Virus record (IMG/VR): IMGVR_UViG_3300021961_000119
Location: 1 to 57,130 of that record
Length of the DNA: 57,130 nucleotides
Strand: one strand, 5' to 3'
From: a virus
In this document: positions 6,449 to 13,552 of the stretch, one piece after another
Position numbering within the stretch: the first letter of the stretch is position 1
How the letters are laid out: each line of letters opens with the position of its first letter
Position numbers and translations under genes: made by a program
Notes under the pieces: model-generated
The model's input: the letters and a program-made list of their open reading frames with translations, nothing else
What the model was told of the DNA's origin: nothing
Databases searched by the model: none

Positions 6449-6935
6449 GGCGCATGATCCTCGTGTTGACGTCGACTTCCCATTCGCGTCCCTCGTTGAT
6501 ATCCATCTTGTCCTCTACCGCCTTATGTACGTCTATACCGTTTTTGTGCGCGACGTCGAGCAAGAGAATCATGATGTCACCCATTTCGAGAGCGGCTTTT
6601 GGGTTACGAGCGTACTCGCCCACCTCCTCGTAGAGCTTGAGGAGGATGTCCGCAGTGGTACGCGCCGGAAAACGCGAGTCTGCCCACTTGGTAATTCTAT
6701 CCTGAAGTTGTCGCATATCAGCCCCACCACGCTTCTTATACGCGTTGACGGCGCGGACCGCAAGGTCGGCATTCTTATCGCAGTTGGCCATAACGCCACG
6801 CAAGTGATGACGGACTTCGAAAGACGCGACGGTTGCGCCGTGCGCATCGACAACTTCTGCCGCCCGTTCAGGGTGAATCGCCCATGGGGTGTCATTGAGT
6901 TCATCCGTGTGTACTGTTGATTCTACCTGTAGCAT
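6432..6935 (-). CDS. mazZ: MazZ-like dGTP/GTP diphosphohydrolase (MazG family) with N-terminal extension
   Basis: 167 aa. The start at 6935 is supported by GGAGG six bases upstream, inside the end of purZ. The C-terminal two thirds is a MazG-like all-alpha NTP pyrophosphohydrolase: E103, E104, E107 (LYEEVGEY) and E117/D120 (EMGDIMILLLDVAHKNG). In Z-phages MazZ converts (d)GTP to (d)GMP, the PurZ substrate. The first 70 residues (ERAAEVVDAHGATVASFEV...NADLAVRAVNAYKKRG) are extra and resemble a small phage module seen elsewhere. The gene sits between purZ and datZ. Confidence 0.88.
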   Translation of the reverse strand: MLQVESTVHTDELNDTPWAIHPERAAEVVDAHGATVASFEVRHHLRGVMANCDKNADLAVRAVNAYKKRGGADMRQLQDRITKWADSRFPARTTADILLKLYEEVGEYARNPKAALEMGDIMILLLDVAHKNGIDVHKAVEDKMDINEGREWEVDVNTRIMRHVETK

Positions 6936-8028
6936 AAGCCCTCCAAAGTTCTAGAATTCGTCCCATTCGTGCCTCTTGCCCATACTGGGGCATGGAGTAC
7001 ACGTCTTTATATTCCGGTCCGAGACCGATCCAACGCACGAACGTGTTCGGCGTGCGCTCGATCGATTCGACGATGTCCTGCACCTCTTCCTCCGTCTTGC
7101 AGTAATTAACGAAGTTCAGGAAGATCTCCCGGGCACCATTATACTCTATCGCTTCCCCGATCTGCTTGCGACTGAATGTGAAAATGCGGCGCGGTAGCTT
7201 GGTGACGGTGGTAAGCTCCGTCTTTTGTCCGATCTCTTCAAACGTGATCTCCAACTGGTCGTCGTAGCACGGGCCGGAGTACCCGACTTGCGTGCCGTGT
7301 GTGTCGAATCGATTGGCCACCCGGATAGGGTAAGTGCGGCAAGTGCCGACGACTGTGATATCGGGCAAGTCCATCACTGTAGGCAACAGGTCGTGCGGAA
7401 TGCCGCAATCGGCAAGGATTTGCCACAGACTCACATCACGCGAAGTGGTGTAGGGGTAGAAGCCGTGGTACATCGAGAGTCCGTACCCTTGTGCACCCTC
7501 CACCAGCACGTGCTCGGCTTCGCGCAAGCACTGGCGGTACTTGGACACTGTGACCACGTACTTCGATAGCCCCTCACAATTCGCGGCTATGTTCATGTCG
7601 TCCGGGTCGCGCCGGATGCGCTGAATCATCGCGGCACCCACGCCTTTTTTGGTCGAACCGATCTTGGTCATCGGCCCGGCTTCTTCTTCGATGTGACGAT
7701 CCGTCACTACGGCGGCGTGCGGGTGAATCACGATGCGAACGCTCTTGAGCAAGTCCGCGCACGCGGCGATCTCTTCCAGCAATTGCACCGGGTTGATAAG
7801 TGAGCCGGGGCCGAGTAGCACCTGCTTGAGCATGGGCGACACGATGCTATTTGCAAGGTGCGTGTGAATGAACTTGCGTCCAGTCTTGCTGATGTACGTG
7901 TGCCCCGCATTGGGTGCCCACGCGGTGATCACCGTATCCGGTGCTTCGTCCTCCGCGATCTTGCCCACGATAAGCCCCTTACCGGTGCTCCCGTATTGCA
8001 AATCGACTACAACCTTAATCTTGTCCAT
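6901..8028 (-). CDS. purZ: PurZ, 2-aminoadenylosuccinate synthase
   Basis: 375 aa from the ATG at 8028 (MDKIKVVVDLQYGSTGKG), 5 bases after the polymerase stop and behind AGAGGT. This is an adenylosuccinate-synthetase fold: a glycine-rich N-terminal loop, NAGHT with the catalytic His, and LLGPGSLINPVQLLEEI. In PurA the loop is WGDEGKG with a catalytic Asp; here Ser14-Thr15 replace Asp-Glu. This substitution marks PurZ, which condenses dGMP with aspartate using a purine triphosphate to give N6-succino-2-amino-dAMP. Host PurB and kinases then give dZTP. It is the key enzyme for a 2-aminoadenine genome. Confidence 0.94.
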   Translation of the reverse strand: MDKIKVVVDLQYGSTGKGLIVGKIAEDEAPDTVITAWAPNAGHTYISKTGRKFIHTHLANSIVSPMLKQVLLGPGSLINPVQLLEEIAACADLLKSVRIVIHPHAAVVTDRHIEEEAGPMTKIGSTKKGVGAAMIQRIRRDPDDMNIAANCEGLSKYVVTVSKYRQCLREAEHVLVEGAQGYGLSMYHGFYPYTTSRDVSLWQILADCGIPHDLLPTVMDLPDITVVGTCRTYPIRVANRFDTHGTQVGYSGPCYDDQLEITFEEIGQKTELTTVTKLPRRIFTFSRKQIGEAIEYNGAREIFLNFVNYCKTEEEVQDIVESIERTPNTFVRWIGLGPEYKDVYSMPQYGQEARMGRILELWRAYATGRINSTHG

Positions 8029-8033
8029 TACCT

Positions 8034-9869
8034 CTATCCTTTCGCTTCGTACCAGTCCTCGCCTATACCCCAGTCGCACGTGATCGGAACACGTAGATGA
8101 ATGGGGCACTCTACACCATCAAAGGTCGTGTAGATTCGTGCCACCTCTTGCGCTTTGTCGAGTGAGTCATTATCGAGCGATACGCCCACTTCGTCGTGTA
8201 CCGTCAGCAGTAGTCGCCCACAGCCTTCGGCGGTTAAATACTTGTGCAGTTCGATGAGCTTCTGCTTCATGCAGTCCGCGCTGGTGGCTTGGTAGATCAG
8301 CCCCGACGCCTTGTGCACGAATTGCCCGCCCGGAAAGCGAAGCCTCCGGCCCATCACTGAATGCACCGAACCACGTTCCTTGGCGATGTTACTCGCCTTC
8401 TGTGCGGTGTTGCGCATCCCGGGGTTCGCGGTGTGGTACTTGTCGAACAGTGCCATCGCCTCGGGTCCTGCCTTCAAGAACACATTGCCACTGGGTCCCA
8501 CTTCTTCGGTGTAGGGCAGTCCACACTCCTGCGCTAGCCGCCCGGACCCCATATTGAACGCCAGCCCGAGGTTAATCGCTTTCGAAGACGGGCCACCTGC
8601 GTACTGAGCGTTCCGGGGTATGCCGGTGAGATCAGACACCAACTGGTGAAAGTCCAGATCGGGGTTTGCACGATAGGCCTCAAGAATCGCGGGAACTTGA
8701 CCGTAATGGTTAGCCACTCGGAATTCAAATTGTGACCAATCCAGCCCCATCCATTTAGCACCCACATCAGCCTTGAAAATCGGCCGGATAAGCGATTTGA
8801 TGGCAACGTCTCGCGATGGTATCTGCTGGAGAGCGGGATTGGTAACTGATAGACGTCCAGTGCCAGTTCCCGCCTCAGCGTCGTTTTTAGTCTGGTTATA
8901 ATTGCAGTGAATGATGCCATCGTGTTCGTGCCCCAAGATGTGACCCGACAGGAAAGTGTCCCGGGTCTTGAGCATTTTGCGCAAGTCGAGAATCATCTTC
9001 GCGGCGGGGTGCTTCATGCGTCGCAAGCAGTCGGCGTTGATCGAGGCCTTACCGCCGTCGGTCTTGTCCGCCTTCGTGCCGTCGATCAGGTACCACTCGT
9101 TATCGTCCGCGAGTGTCGGCTTGAACAGATCCGCGATCGATCCGGAGGGGTTCGGGTTGACCTCAAAACCGGCCAAGCTATTCAGATCCCTCTGCATATT
9201 GTCAACGCGCACGGTGAGGTCACGGACGGCCTTCTCAGCCAGCCCCACGTCCACCCGCACACCCTGCTCTTCCATATCCATGATCACGGGCATCAAATCG
9301 CGCTCGAGCCGGTGGACTTGGGCGAGATTCTGCGTCCGCATCTGCTCCTCTTGCCAGTCGTACAGTGCTAGCGTGACCACGGCGTCCTGAATAGCATATT
9401 TCGACACCATGCTGATCGGGGCACGCGAAATGTTCGGCATCTGCGCATTCCGAGTCGAACGGCCACCGAAGAGTCGCGCCATCTCCTCGTAGATCTCGTC
9501 GTCCTTTTTCATGCCGCAGTATTTGCGGGCGAGGAAGTCGAGGGCGTAGGTGGGTTCGTGTTCCGAGATCAGTGCGGCACGGGTCATCGTGCAGTCGATT
9601 CGGTCAAGGGGGATCGCTACACCAGCTTCCCGGAGAAAGTGGAGATCGAATTTGAGATTGTGACCGACCCACAGATCGACACGTTTCTCGTCGATGAGGT
9701 CGTTGAGCCACTTGATAACATGAGGGTCGGACCGTACATCCCAGTACCCCGAGAACCCGGGGAGCGCGATGGAGATGCCGAACAGCTTGTCGGCCCACCA
9801 TTTCAGCCCCGTGGTCTCGGTGTCTATGACCACCACCGGAGCGTGGTCAATGCGTGGGAATTCGGTCAT
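8034..9869 (-). CDS. dpoZ: Family A DNA polymerase with 3'-5' exonuclease (DpoZ-type)
   Basis: 611 aa. The exonuclease domain has DTETTG (D16, E18), GHNLKFD (D75) and Y158-x3-D162. Polymerase motif A is GLDWSQFEFR (D377, E382), motif B SSKAINLGLAFNMG (K430) and motif C TVHDEV (H558-D559). All catalytic residues are present. Compared with E. coli Pol I, the O-helix Phe762 equivalent is Leu434 and Tyr766 is Phe438. Lying next to purZ, it matches the DpoZ polymerases associated with 2-aminoadenine phages and is the replicative enzyme. Its ATG overlaps the upstream stop by one base. Confidence 0.92.
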   Translation of the reverse strand: MTEFPRIDHAPVVVIDTETTGLKWWADKLFGISIALPGFSGYWDVRSDPHVIKWLNDLIDEKRVDLWVGHNLKFDLHFLREAGVAIPLDRIDCTMTRAALISEHEPTYALDFLARKYCGMKKDDEIYEEMARLFGGRSTRNAQMPNISRAPISMVSKYAIQDAVVTLALYDWQEEQMRTQNLAQVHRLERDLMPVIMDMEEQGVRVDVGLAEKAVRDLTVRVDNMQRDLNSLAGFEVNPNPSGSIADLFKPTLADDNEWYLIDGTKADKTDGGKASINADCLRRMKHPAAKMILDLRKMLKTRDTFLSGHILGHEHDGIIHCNYNQTKNDAEAGTGTGRLSVTNPALQQIPSRDVAIKSLIRPIFKADVGAKWMGLDWSQFEFRVANHYGQVPAILEAYRANPDLDFHQLVSDLTGIPRNAQYAGGPSSKAINLGLAFNMGSGRLAQECGLPYTEEVGPSGNVFLKAGPEAMALFDKYHTANPGMRNTAQKASNIAKERGSVHSVMGRRLRFPGGQFVHKASGLIYQATSADCMKQKLIELHKYLTAEGCGRLLLTVHDEVGVSLDNDSLDKAQEVARIYTTFDGVECPIHLRVPITCDWGIGEDWYEAKG

Positions 9870-10126
9870 CAGAACGGAATGTCGTCAGACACGAAGTTCG
9901 AATCGCTGGCTGGTCGGCCAGTAGAACCGCCTTCTTTGCGGGTAAGCTTAATGGAGAAGTACTTTTTGCCCTCTAGCTTGCCGCCGGGCTTGCCCTCGTT
10001 AACCCACGCGGAGAGCCAAAAATCCGTGCCCTCAACGTTGATCGAACCGGTGAATTCCGGGTGCTTGTCGGTGTCGCGACGCTCGTTACGAGCCATCATA
10101 CCGGAGTTAGTATTGTCGTATGCCAT
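9869..10126 (-). CDS. Small SSB-like protein with SSB C-terminal tip
   Basis: 85 aa. The core DKHPEFTGSINVEGTDFWLSAWVNEG...GKKYFSIKL resembles a small beta-barrel phage family. The protein ends SDDIPF, the acidic-Pro-Phe tip used by bacterial SSB to recruit replication enzymes. It is first in the Z operon, directly behind promoter 10163-10191 and coupled to the polymerase. Likely a single-strand DNA-binding or polymerase-recruiting protein; this is inference from the tip and context. Confidence 0.75.
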   Translation of the reverse strand: MAYDNTNSGMMARNERRDTDKHPEFTGSINVEGTDFWLSAWVNEGKPGGKLEGKKYFSIKLTRKEGGSTGRPASDSNFVSDDIPF

Positions 10127-10162
10127 CTGAATGTCCTCTATCTGTTGGTTAATGAAGTGATT

Positions 10163-10191
10163 ATTATACCACCCGCGCTACTGTCTGTCAA
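10163..10191 (-). promoter_or_regulatory. sigma70 promoter P6 of the Z-DNA operon
   Basis: On the minus strand: TTGACA, 17-nt spacer, TATAAT, followed by the GAGGACA ribosome site. It drives the SSB-like gene, dpoZ, purZ, mazZ, the 71-aa gene, datZ and the NrdR-like gene, which are all tightly packed. Confidence 0.87.
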
Positions 10192-10194
10192 CTG

Positions 10195-11610
10195 TCACAG
10201 TTTGTAGCCATTGTGTCCCTCTACTATATCTAGCACTCGCTTGGAGCGGGTCATCCCGACGTAGAACACTCGGACCTCGTCGTCCGGTGATTTCTCGGCA
10301 GTCTGCTGTACTCGCGTGGTCATGTCGGTGAGAAGAATGACTCGATCCGCCTCATGACCCTTTGCCGCATGGATCGTAGAGAGTCGAATAGTAGGCTCAG
10401 TATCGAGATCGGCGTCGGTGTAGAAATCCACGACTCGGCCGGGGATTTGGAGAGCGACGTAGAACGGGGTGCGACCAAGAGTGGCGAGGTCGCCCGCTTC
10501 AAGAAGCCTGCGAGTCTCAGCGCTGGAAATGGTGAATATTGCATTTCGCTCCCCCTCCGTGACTCGCTCGCCTCGGCCAAGCTTGCGGAACGCCCGGATA
10601 CCGGAGGCATAACGATTTTGATAAAGCCCGGGGCGACCCGACTCTCTAGTGTATGGGATGCGCTGTTCGATAAGTGATTGTTCAACTTCGCGGAGGACTG
10701 AATGTGTCCGTCCCAATAATAGTATATCTTCCCCGTGGGTGATTTCCACCGAGTTGATCGATCCGTGTACTCGGACCAGTCCCACATCTGCTTTGGGACT
10801 AAACTCCTTATCCACGCGGAGTGCGACTCGACGGATGAGGTCTTGAGATCGTGCGTGGACTGAAGCAGGAAGTCGATGCGAGTGCGAGAGCACACGGCTA
10901 TCACCCTTATGCTTTTGTGTAAATCTTGCCATACCGTGTACATCCGCACCGGCCCATGTATAAATCGCCTGATCGTCGTCCCCAGCGATATGCACTTCGT
11001 GAGAACGTCTGACGAGCTTCTCGATGACAGCCCACTGAAGAGGTGATAGGTCTTGAGCTTCGTCGACAAATACAACCTCTGCGTCTGCTCGCACTGCGCC
11101 CCGGGCGGCACGTTCAAGCATATCGGTGAAGTCGTAATAGCCGTACGTAGATTTCCAATCAGCGTATGCCCGAACGAACGCATTGAACTCGGCCCGAGTA
11201 CCCGGCCGGTCCGAGATGTCGTAAACTTCTGCCGGATTGGAAAAGGTGTTCCGGGCATAATTGAGTAGGTCAAGGTAGAAGTCTCCATCAGCACGCTCCT
11301 CATCATCTTCCGGGGATTTGCCAATAATCGGTATCCCCATAACTGTTGAAAATTCGCGAAGCTTCATCGCGTCCACGACTTGCGTCTGCCGCAAGCCCAT
11401 GTGACGGAAGGCCATCGCGTGAATGGTGGACACATTGTCCGAACGCTTGAGGCCCAGCCGGGAGAGTGCCTCGGAAGCCGCCGCACGGGTAAAAGAAACG
11501 AAAGCCACGCGTTCGGCTTGAACGCCCGAATCCCTAGTCTCTTTTACTCGCCGCAGTAGCTCCGTGGTCTTGCCAGTCCCGGGGGGTCCGTAGATGGCGT
11601 TAACTTGCAT
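10195..11610 (-). CDS. UvrD/Rep-like superfamily 1 DNA helicase
   Basis: 471 aa from the ATG at 11610 (MQVNAIYGPPGTGKTTELL), which overlaps the preceding stop by one base. Walker A is GPPGTGKTT, motif Ia SFTRAAASEAL, motif II VVFVDEAQDLSPLQW, motif III GDDDQAIYTWAGAD, motif V STIHAAKGHEAD and motif VI VFYVGMTRSKR. This is a complete ATP-dependent 3'-5' SF1A helicase, expected to unwind DNA during replication or recombination. It is smaller than UvrD (about 720 aa), having reduced accessory domains. Confidence 0.93.
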   Translation of the reverse strand: MQVNAIYGPPGTGKTTELLRRVKETRDSGVQAERVAFVSFTRAAASEALSRLGLKRSDNVSTIHAMAFRHMGLRQTQVVDAMKLREFSTVMGIPIIGKSPEDDEERADGDFYLDLLNYARNTFSNPAEVYDISDRPGTRAEFNAFVRAYADWKSTYGYYDFTDMLERAARGAVRADAEVVFVDEAQDLSPLQWAVIEKLVRRSHEVHIAGDDDQAIYTWAGADVHGMARFTQKHKGDSRVLSHSHRLPASVHARSQDLIRRVALRVDKEFSPKADVGLVRVHGSINSVEITHGEDILLLGRTHSVLREVEQSLIEQRIPYTRESGRPGLYQNRYASGIRAFRKLGRGERVTEGERNAIFTISSAETRRLLEAGDLATLGRTPFYVALQIPGRVVDFYTDADLDTEPTIRLSTIHAAKGHEADRVILLTDMTTRVQQTAEKSPDDEVRVFYVGMTRSKRVLDIVEGHNGYKL

Positions 11611-11882
11611 TAGCCGCGATGCTTCACTGCACGCACCGCCCACATCTGAGCTGTGACCGTGTGAGCGATCGCTGTGGTGAACATCTCTTGCACTTCACCG
11701 TCGTGGTAGACGTCGCGCAGTGTACGCAGATAGGTGACAGTCGTGTCGAAGGATTGATTTATCGAGCGAATTCGACGCTCTTCGTCATTCTCGTCCTGCG
11801 GGATGGGCATCGTAGACACAACCTCTTTAAATTCCGCGAGAACGTCTTCGGCTGGCGTCTCGACTTGCTTCTTGGTAGCCAT
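11610..11882 (-). CDS. Unknown 90-aa protein
   Basis: Begins MATKKQVETPAEDVLAEFKE. Largely helical and charged (DENDEERRIRSINQSFDTTVTYLRTLRDVY). It is coupled to the helicase gene by a one-base overlap and preceded by a UUCG hairpin. No domain is recognised. Confidence 0.78.
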   Translation of the reverse strand: MATKKQVETPAEDVLAEFKEVVSTMPIPQDENDEERRIRSINQSFDTTVTYLRTLRDVYHDGEVQEMFTTAIAHTVTAQMWAVRAVKHRG

Positions 11883-11896
11883 AATAGTCCTTTAGT

Positions 11897-11912
11897 GGGG
11901 GCCGAAGCCCCC
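11897..11912 (-). terminator. GC-rich UUCG hairpin after the 247-aa gene
   Basis: Perfect 6-bp stem with a UUCG loop (minus-strand RNA GGGGGCUUCGGCCCCC). It lies between two same-strand genes without a following U tract. It is probably an mRNA stabiliser or weak terminator rather than a full stop. Confidence 0.5.
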
Positions 11913-11920
11913 GTGGTTGA

Positions 11921-12664
11921 TCAATACTCGGATTCTGCGACTTCAGTCACTTCACCGTCGTAGTCGTTCGAGACCTTAACGCCACCGGAACGGATCGTTT
12001 CGTACAGCTTCTCGGCACGCTCGTACAGCTCCTTGTTCACGAACCCGAGGGCCGCAACGTTGAAGTTAAAGTAGCTCTCGTTCCGTGCATTGGTCTCGGT
12101 CGTGGCCGACAGCTTGTAGGCGCGGCTGAACGAGTCTGTGTTGGTCAGTCGCATCAACGAATTCCAACGCTTGGATACCTTGATCTTAGACTTGGCCATC
12201 GAGATCACCGCTTCTTGCCAGTCGTCGCCATTGCGCACCAACACGAAGTGTTGAGCCGTATCGGACACCTCCAACGCTTCTTCGGCTAAATCCGCGATAG
12301 CACGGTCAGCCAGTTCTTTAGTAGCGAACGCTCCACGGAAGCCGTTACTGCCACCACCACCCGCTTTGCGGTCTTTCCACACGAGGAACTGCTTCGTGTA
12401 GTACACCGGCACCACAGTGACTTCAGTGCCGTACAGCGTGCGAGTGACGTTATTGTACAGCATGCCCTCTTCTGCGCCGTCGATGTAGGCGGGGTCGCTT
12501 TTCTTGCGCACTGGGGACAATGCTTGGATCAGCTCAATGCGAGGAATGATCATGTCGTCAGTGCCGACATTCTCCGCGCCTCGGTTACCTTGCTTTAAGA
12601 AATCCGGAATCTCGTTAGTCACAAGTTCGAACTCTTCTTTTACTGCTACTTGATTTTTAGCCAT
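11921..12664 (-). CDS. Conserved phage protein of unknown function in the replication block
   Basis: 247 aa beginning MAKNQVAVKEEFELVTNEIP. Notable stretches are DDMIIPRIELIQALSP, EGMLYNNVTRTLYGTEVTVVPVYYTKQFLVWKDR and WNSLMRLTNTDSFSRAYKL. The beta-rich pattern and acidic C-terminus (DYDGEVTEVAESEY) would suit a single-strand-binding or recombination accessory protein, but this is speculation. It lies between helicase genes and has no recognised catalytic motif. Confidence 0.8.
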   Translation of the reverse strand: MAKNQVAVKEEFELVTNEIPDFLKQGNRGAENVGTDDMIIPRIELIQALSPVRKKSDPAYIDGAEEGMLYNNVTRTLYGTEVTVVPVYYTKQFLVWKDRKAGGGGSNGFRGAFATKELADRAIADLAEEALEVSDTAQHFVLVRNGDDWQEAVISMAKSKIKVSKRWNSLMRLTNTDSFSRAYKLSATTETNARNESYFNFNVAALGFVNKELYERAEKLYETIRSGGVKVSNDYDGEVTEVAESEY

Positions 12665-12722
12665 TACTAGCTCCTAGTTACATGCACGCATCGCGTGCGG
12701 GATATCCGGCACCATTGCCGAA

Positions 12723-13160
12723 TCAGGTTCGCGTGATCGAAGCACGCGTAAAAGGTGACACGTTCAGAAGAGTATCCGGCACTTCTTCGCCTTCGCGGAA
12801 CATCTTCTTCACTGCCGCCTTTAGTGTAGACGGGTTAATATTCTCTTGCAGGAGGTCGCCACGACCATTGTCGCGAAGCCACGTAAAGAATTCGGGCTTC
12901 TGGTCCGCTTTCACTGATACGTGCATATCCGCCGTGAGTGATACCCGGCCTATACCGGTCACATTAATGCGGTCCACGCCGTCCTCTTCCATCTTGCTCG
13001 GGATCTTCGTGATGCGCAGGAAGTCGAACTCCCGGTTAATCAGCTTGAGCTGGTCTTCCAGTGCCTCTTTGCGATTCTGCATGGTAGACATAGCGTGCAC
13101 CAGCTCGACTAACGGCATCGAGTCGTACTTCTTGAATTCGTTCTCTATTTCAATAGACAT
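12723..13160 (-). CDS. Unknown coiled-coil phage protein
   Basis: 145 aa beginning MSIEIENEFKKYDSMPLVEL. An N-terminal helical hairpin (MSTMQNRKEALEDQLKLINREFDFLR) precedes a beta-rich part and a C-terminal motif (NPSTLKAAVKKMFREGEEVPDTLLNVSPFTRASI). It shares this layout with the 98-aa protein at 2732-3028. It overlaps the upstream gene by 11 bases. A replication-accessory role is inferred only from context. Confidence 0.8.
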   Translation of the reverse strand: MSIEIENEFKKYDSMPLVELVHAMSTMQNRKEALEDQLKLINREFDFLRITKIPSKMEEDGVDRINVTGIGRVSLTADMHVSVKADQKPEFFTWLRDNGRGDLLQENINPSTLKAAVKKMFREGEEVPDTLLNVSPFTRASITRT

Positions 13161-13491
13161 TCTTCTCTCCCTTTACTCCGATTCGGATCGCTGTGTATTG
13201 CCTGTCGCGGTTGTTCCACTTGAGGATATTGAAGGTGTCTCCTTTTTCTCGAGCCATCGCAAATACCAACCCCGCGACGATAGGACTTCCACTGGGGGCG
13301 ATGAAGTCGATGGTGGGGTCGTATTTATCGAATCTACTTCGGATGAAGGAGATGAGCTTTTGATTGTGGAGGGAATCCGGGACATTCGACACCTCGCTGG
13401 TGGAAAGGAATACGGGTTCGCCGAAGCGTTCCACATCCTGATAATTGGCTGTCGTCACTTCTTGAGTCACGAATACTACGGGTTTTTGCAT
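13150..13491 (-). CDS. Unknown 113-aa protein
   Basis: Begins MQKPVVFVTQEVTTANYQDV and continues with FGEPVFLSTSEVSNVPDSLHNQKLISFIRSRFDKYDPTIDFIAPSGSP in overlapping segments. The pattern resembles an alternating alpha/beta fold with a possible nucleotide or phosphate loop (PSGSPIVAG). It is first gene behind promoter 13524-13552. Function is unknown. Confidence 0.78.
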   Translation of the reverse strand: MQKPVVFVTQEVTTANYQDVERFGEPVFLSTSEVSNVPDSLHNQKLISFIRSRFDKYDPTIDFIAPSGSPIVAGLVFAMAREKGDTFNILKWNNRDRQYTAIRIGVKGEKNVY

Positions 13492-13523
13492 ACTTCCTCT
13501 ATGTTCTAATCTCTATGTATCCT

Positions 13524-13552
13524 ATTATACACTACGCGAGCGTTCCTAGCAA
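13524..13552 (-). promoter_or_regulatory. sigma70 promoter P7
   Basis: On the minus strand: TTGCTA, 17-nt spacer, TATAAT. Most of it lies inside the 3' end of the SNF2 helicase gene, and an AGAGGAAG ribosome site precedes the next ATG. Confidence 0.7.

Noticed and set aside
6901-8028. Ordinary PurA acquired from the host
   Set aside because: The Asp-Glu pair of the PurA active-site loop is Ser-Thr here, and the gene lies with mazZ and datZ, so PurZ fits better.
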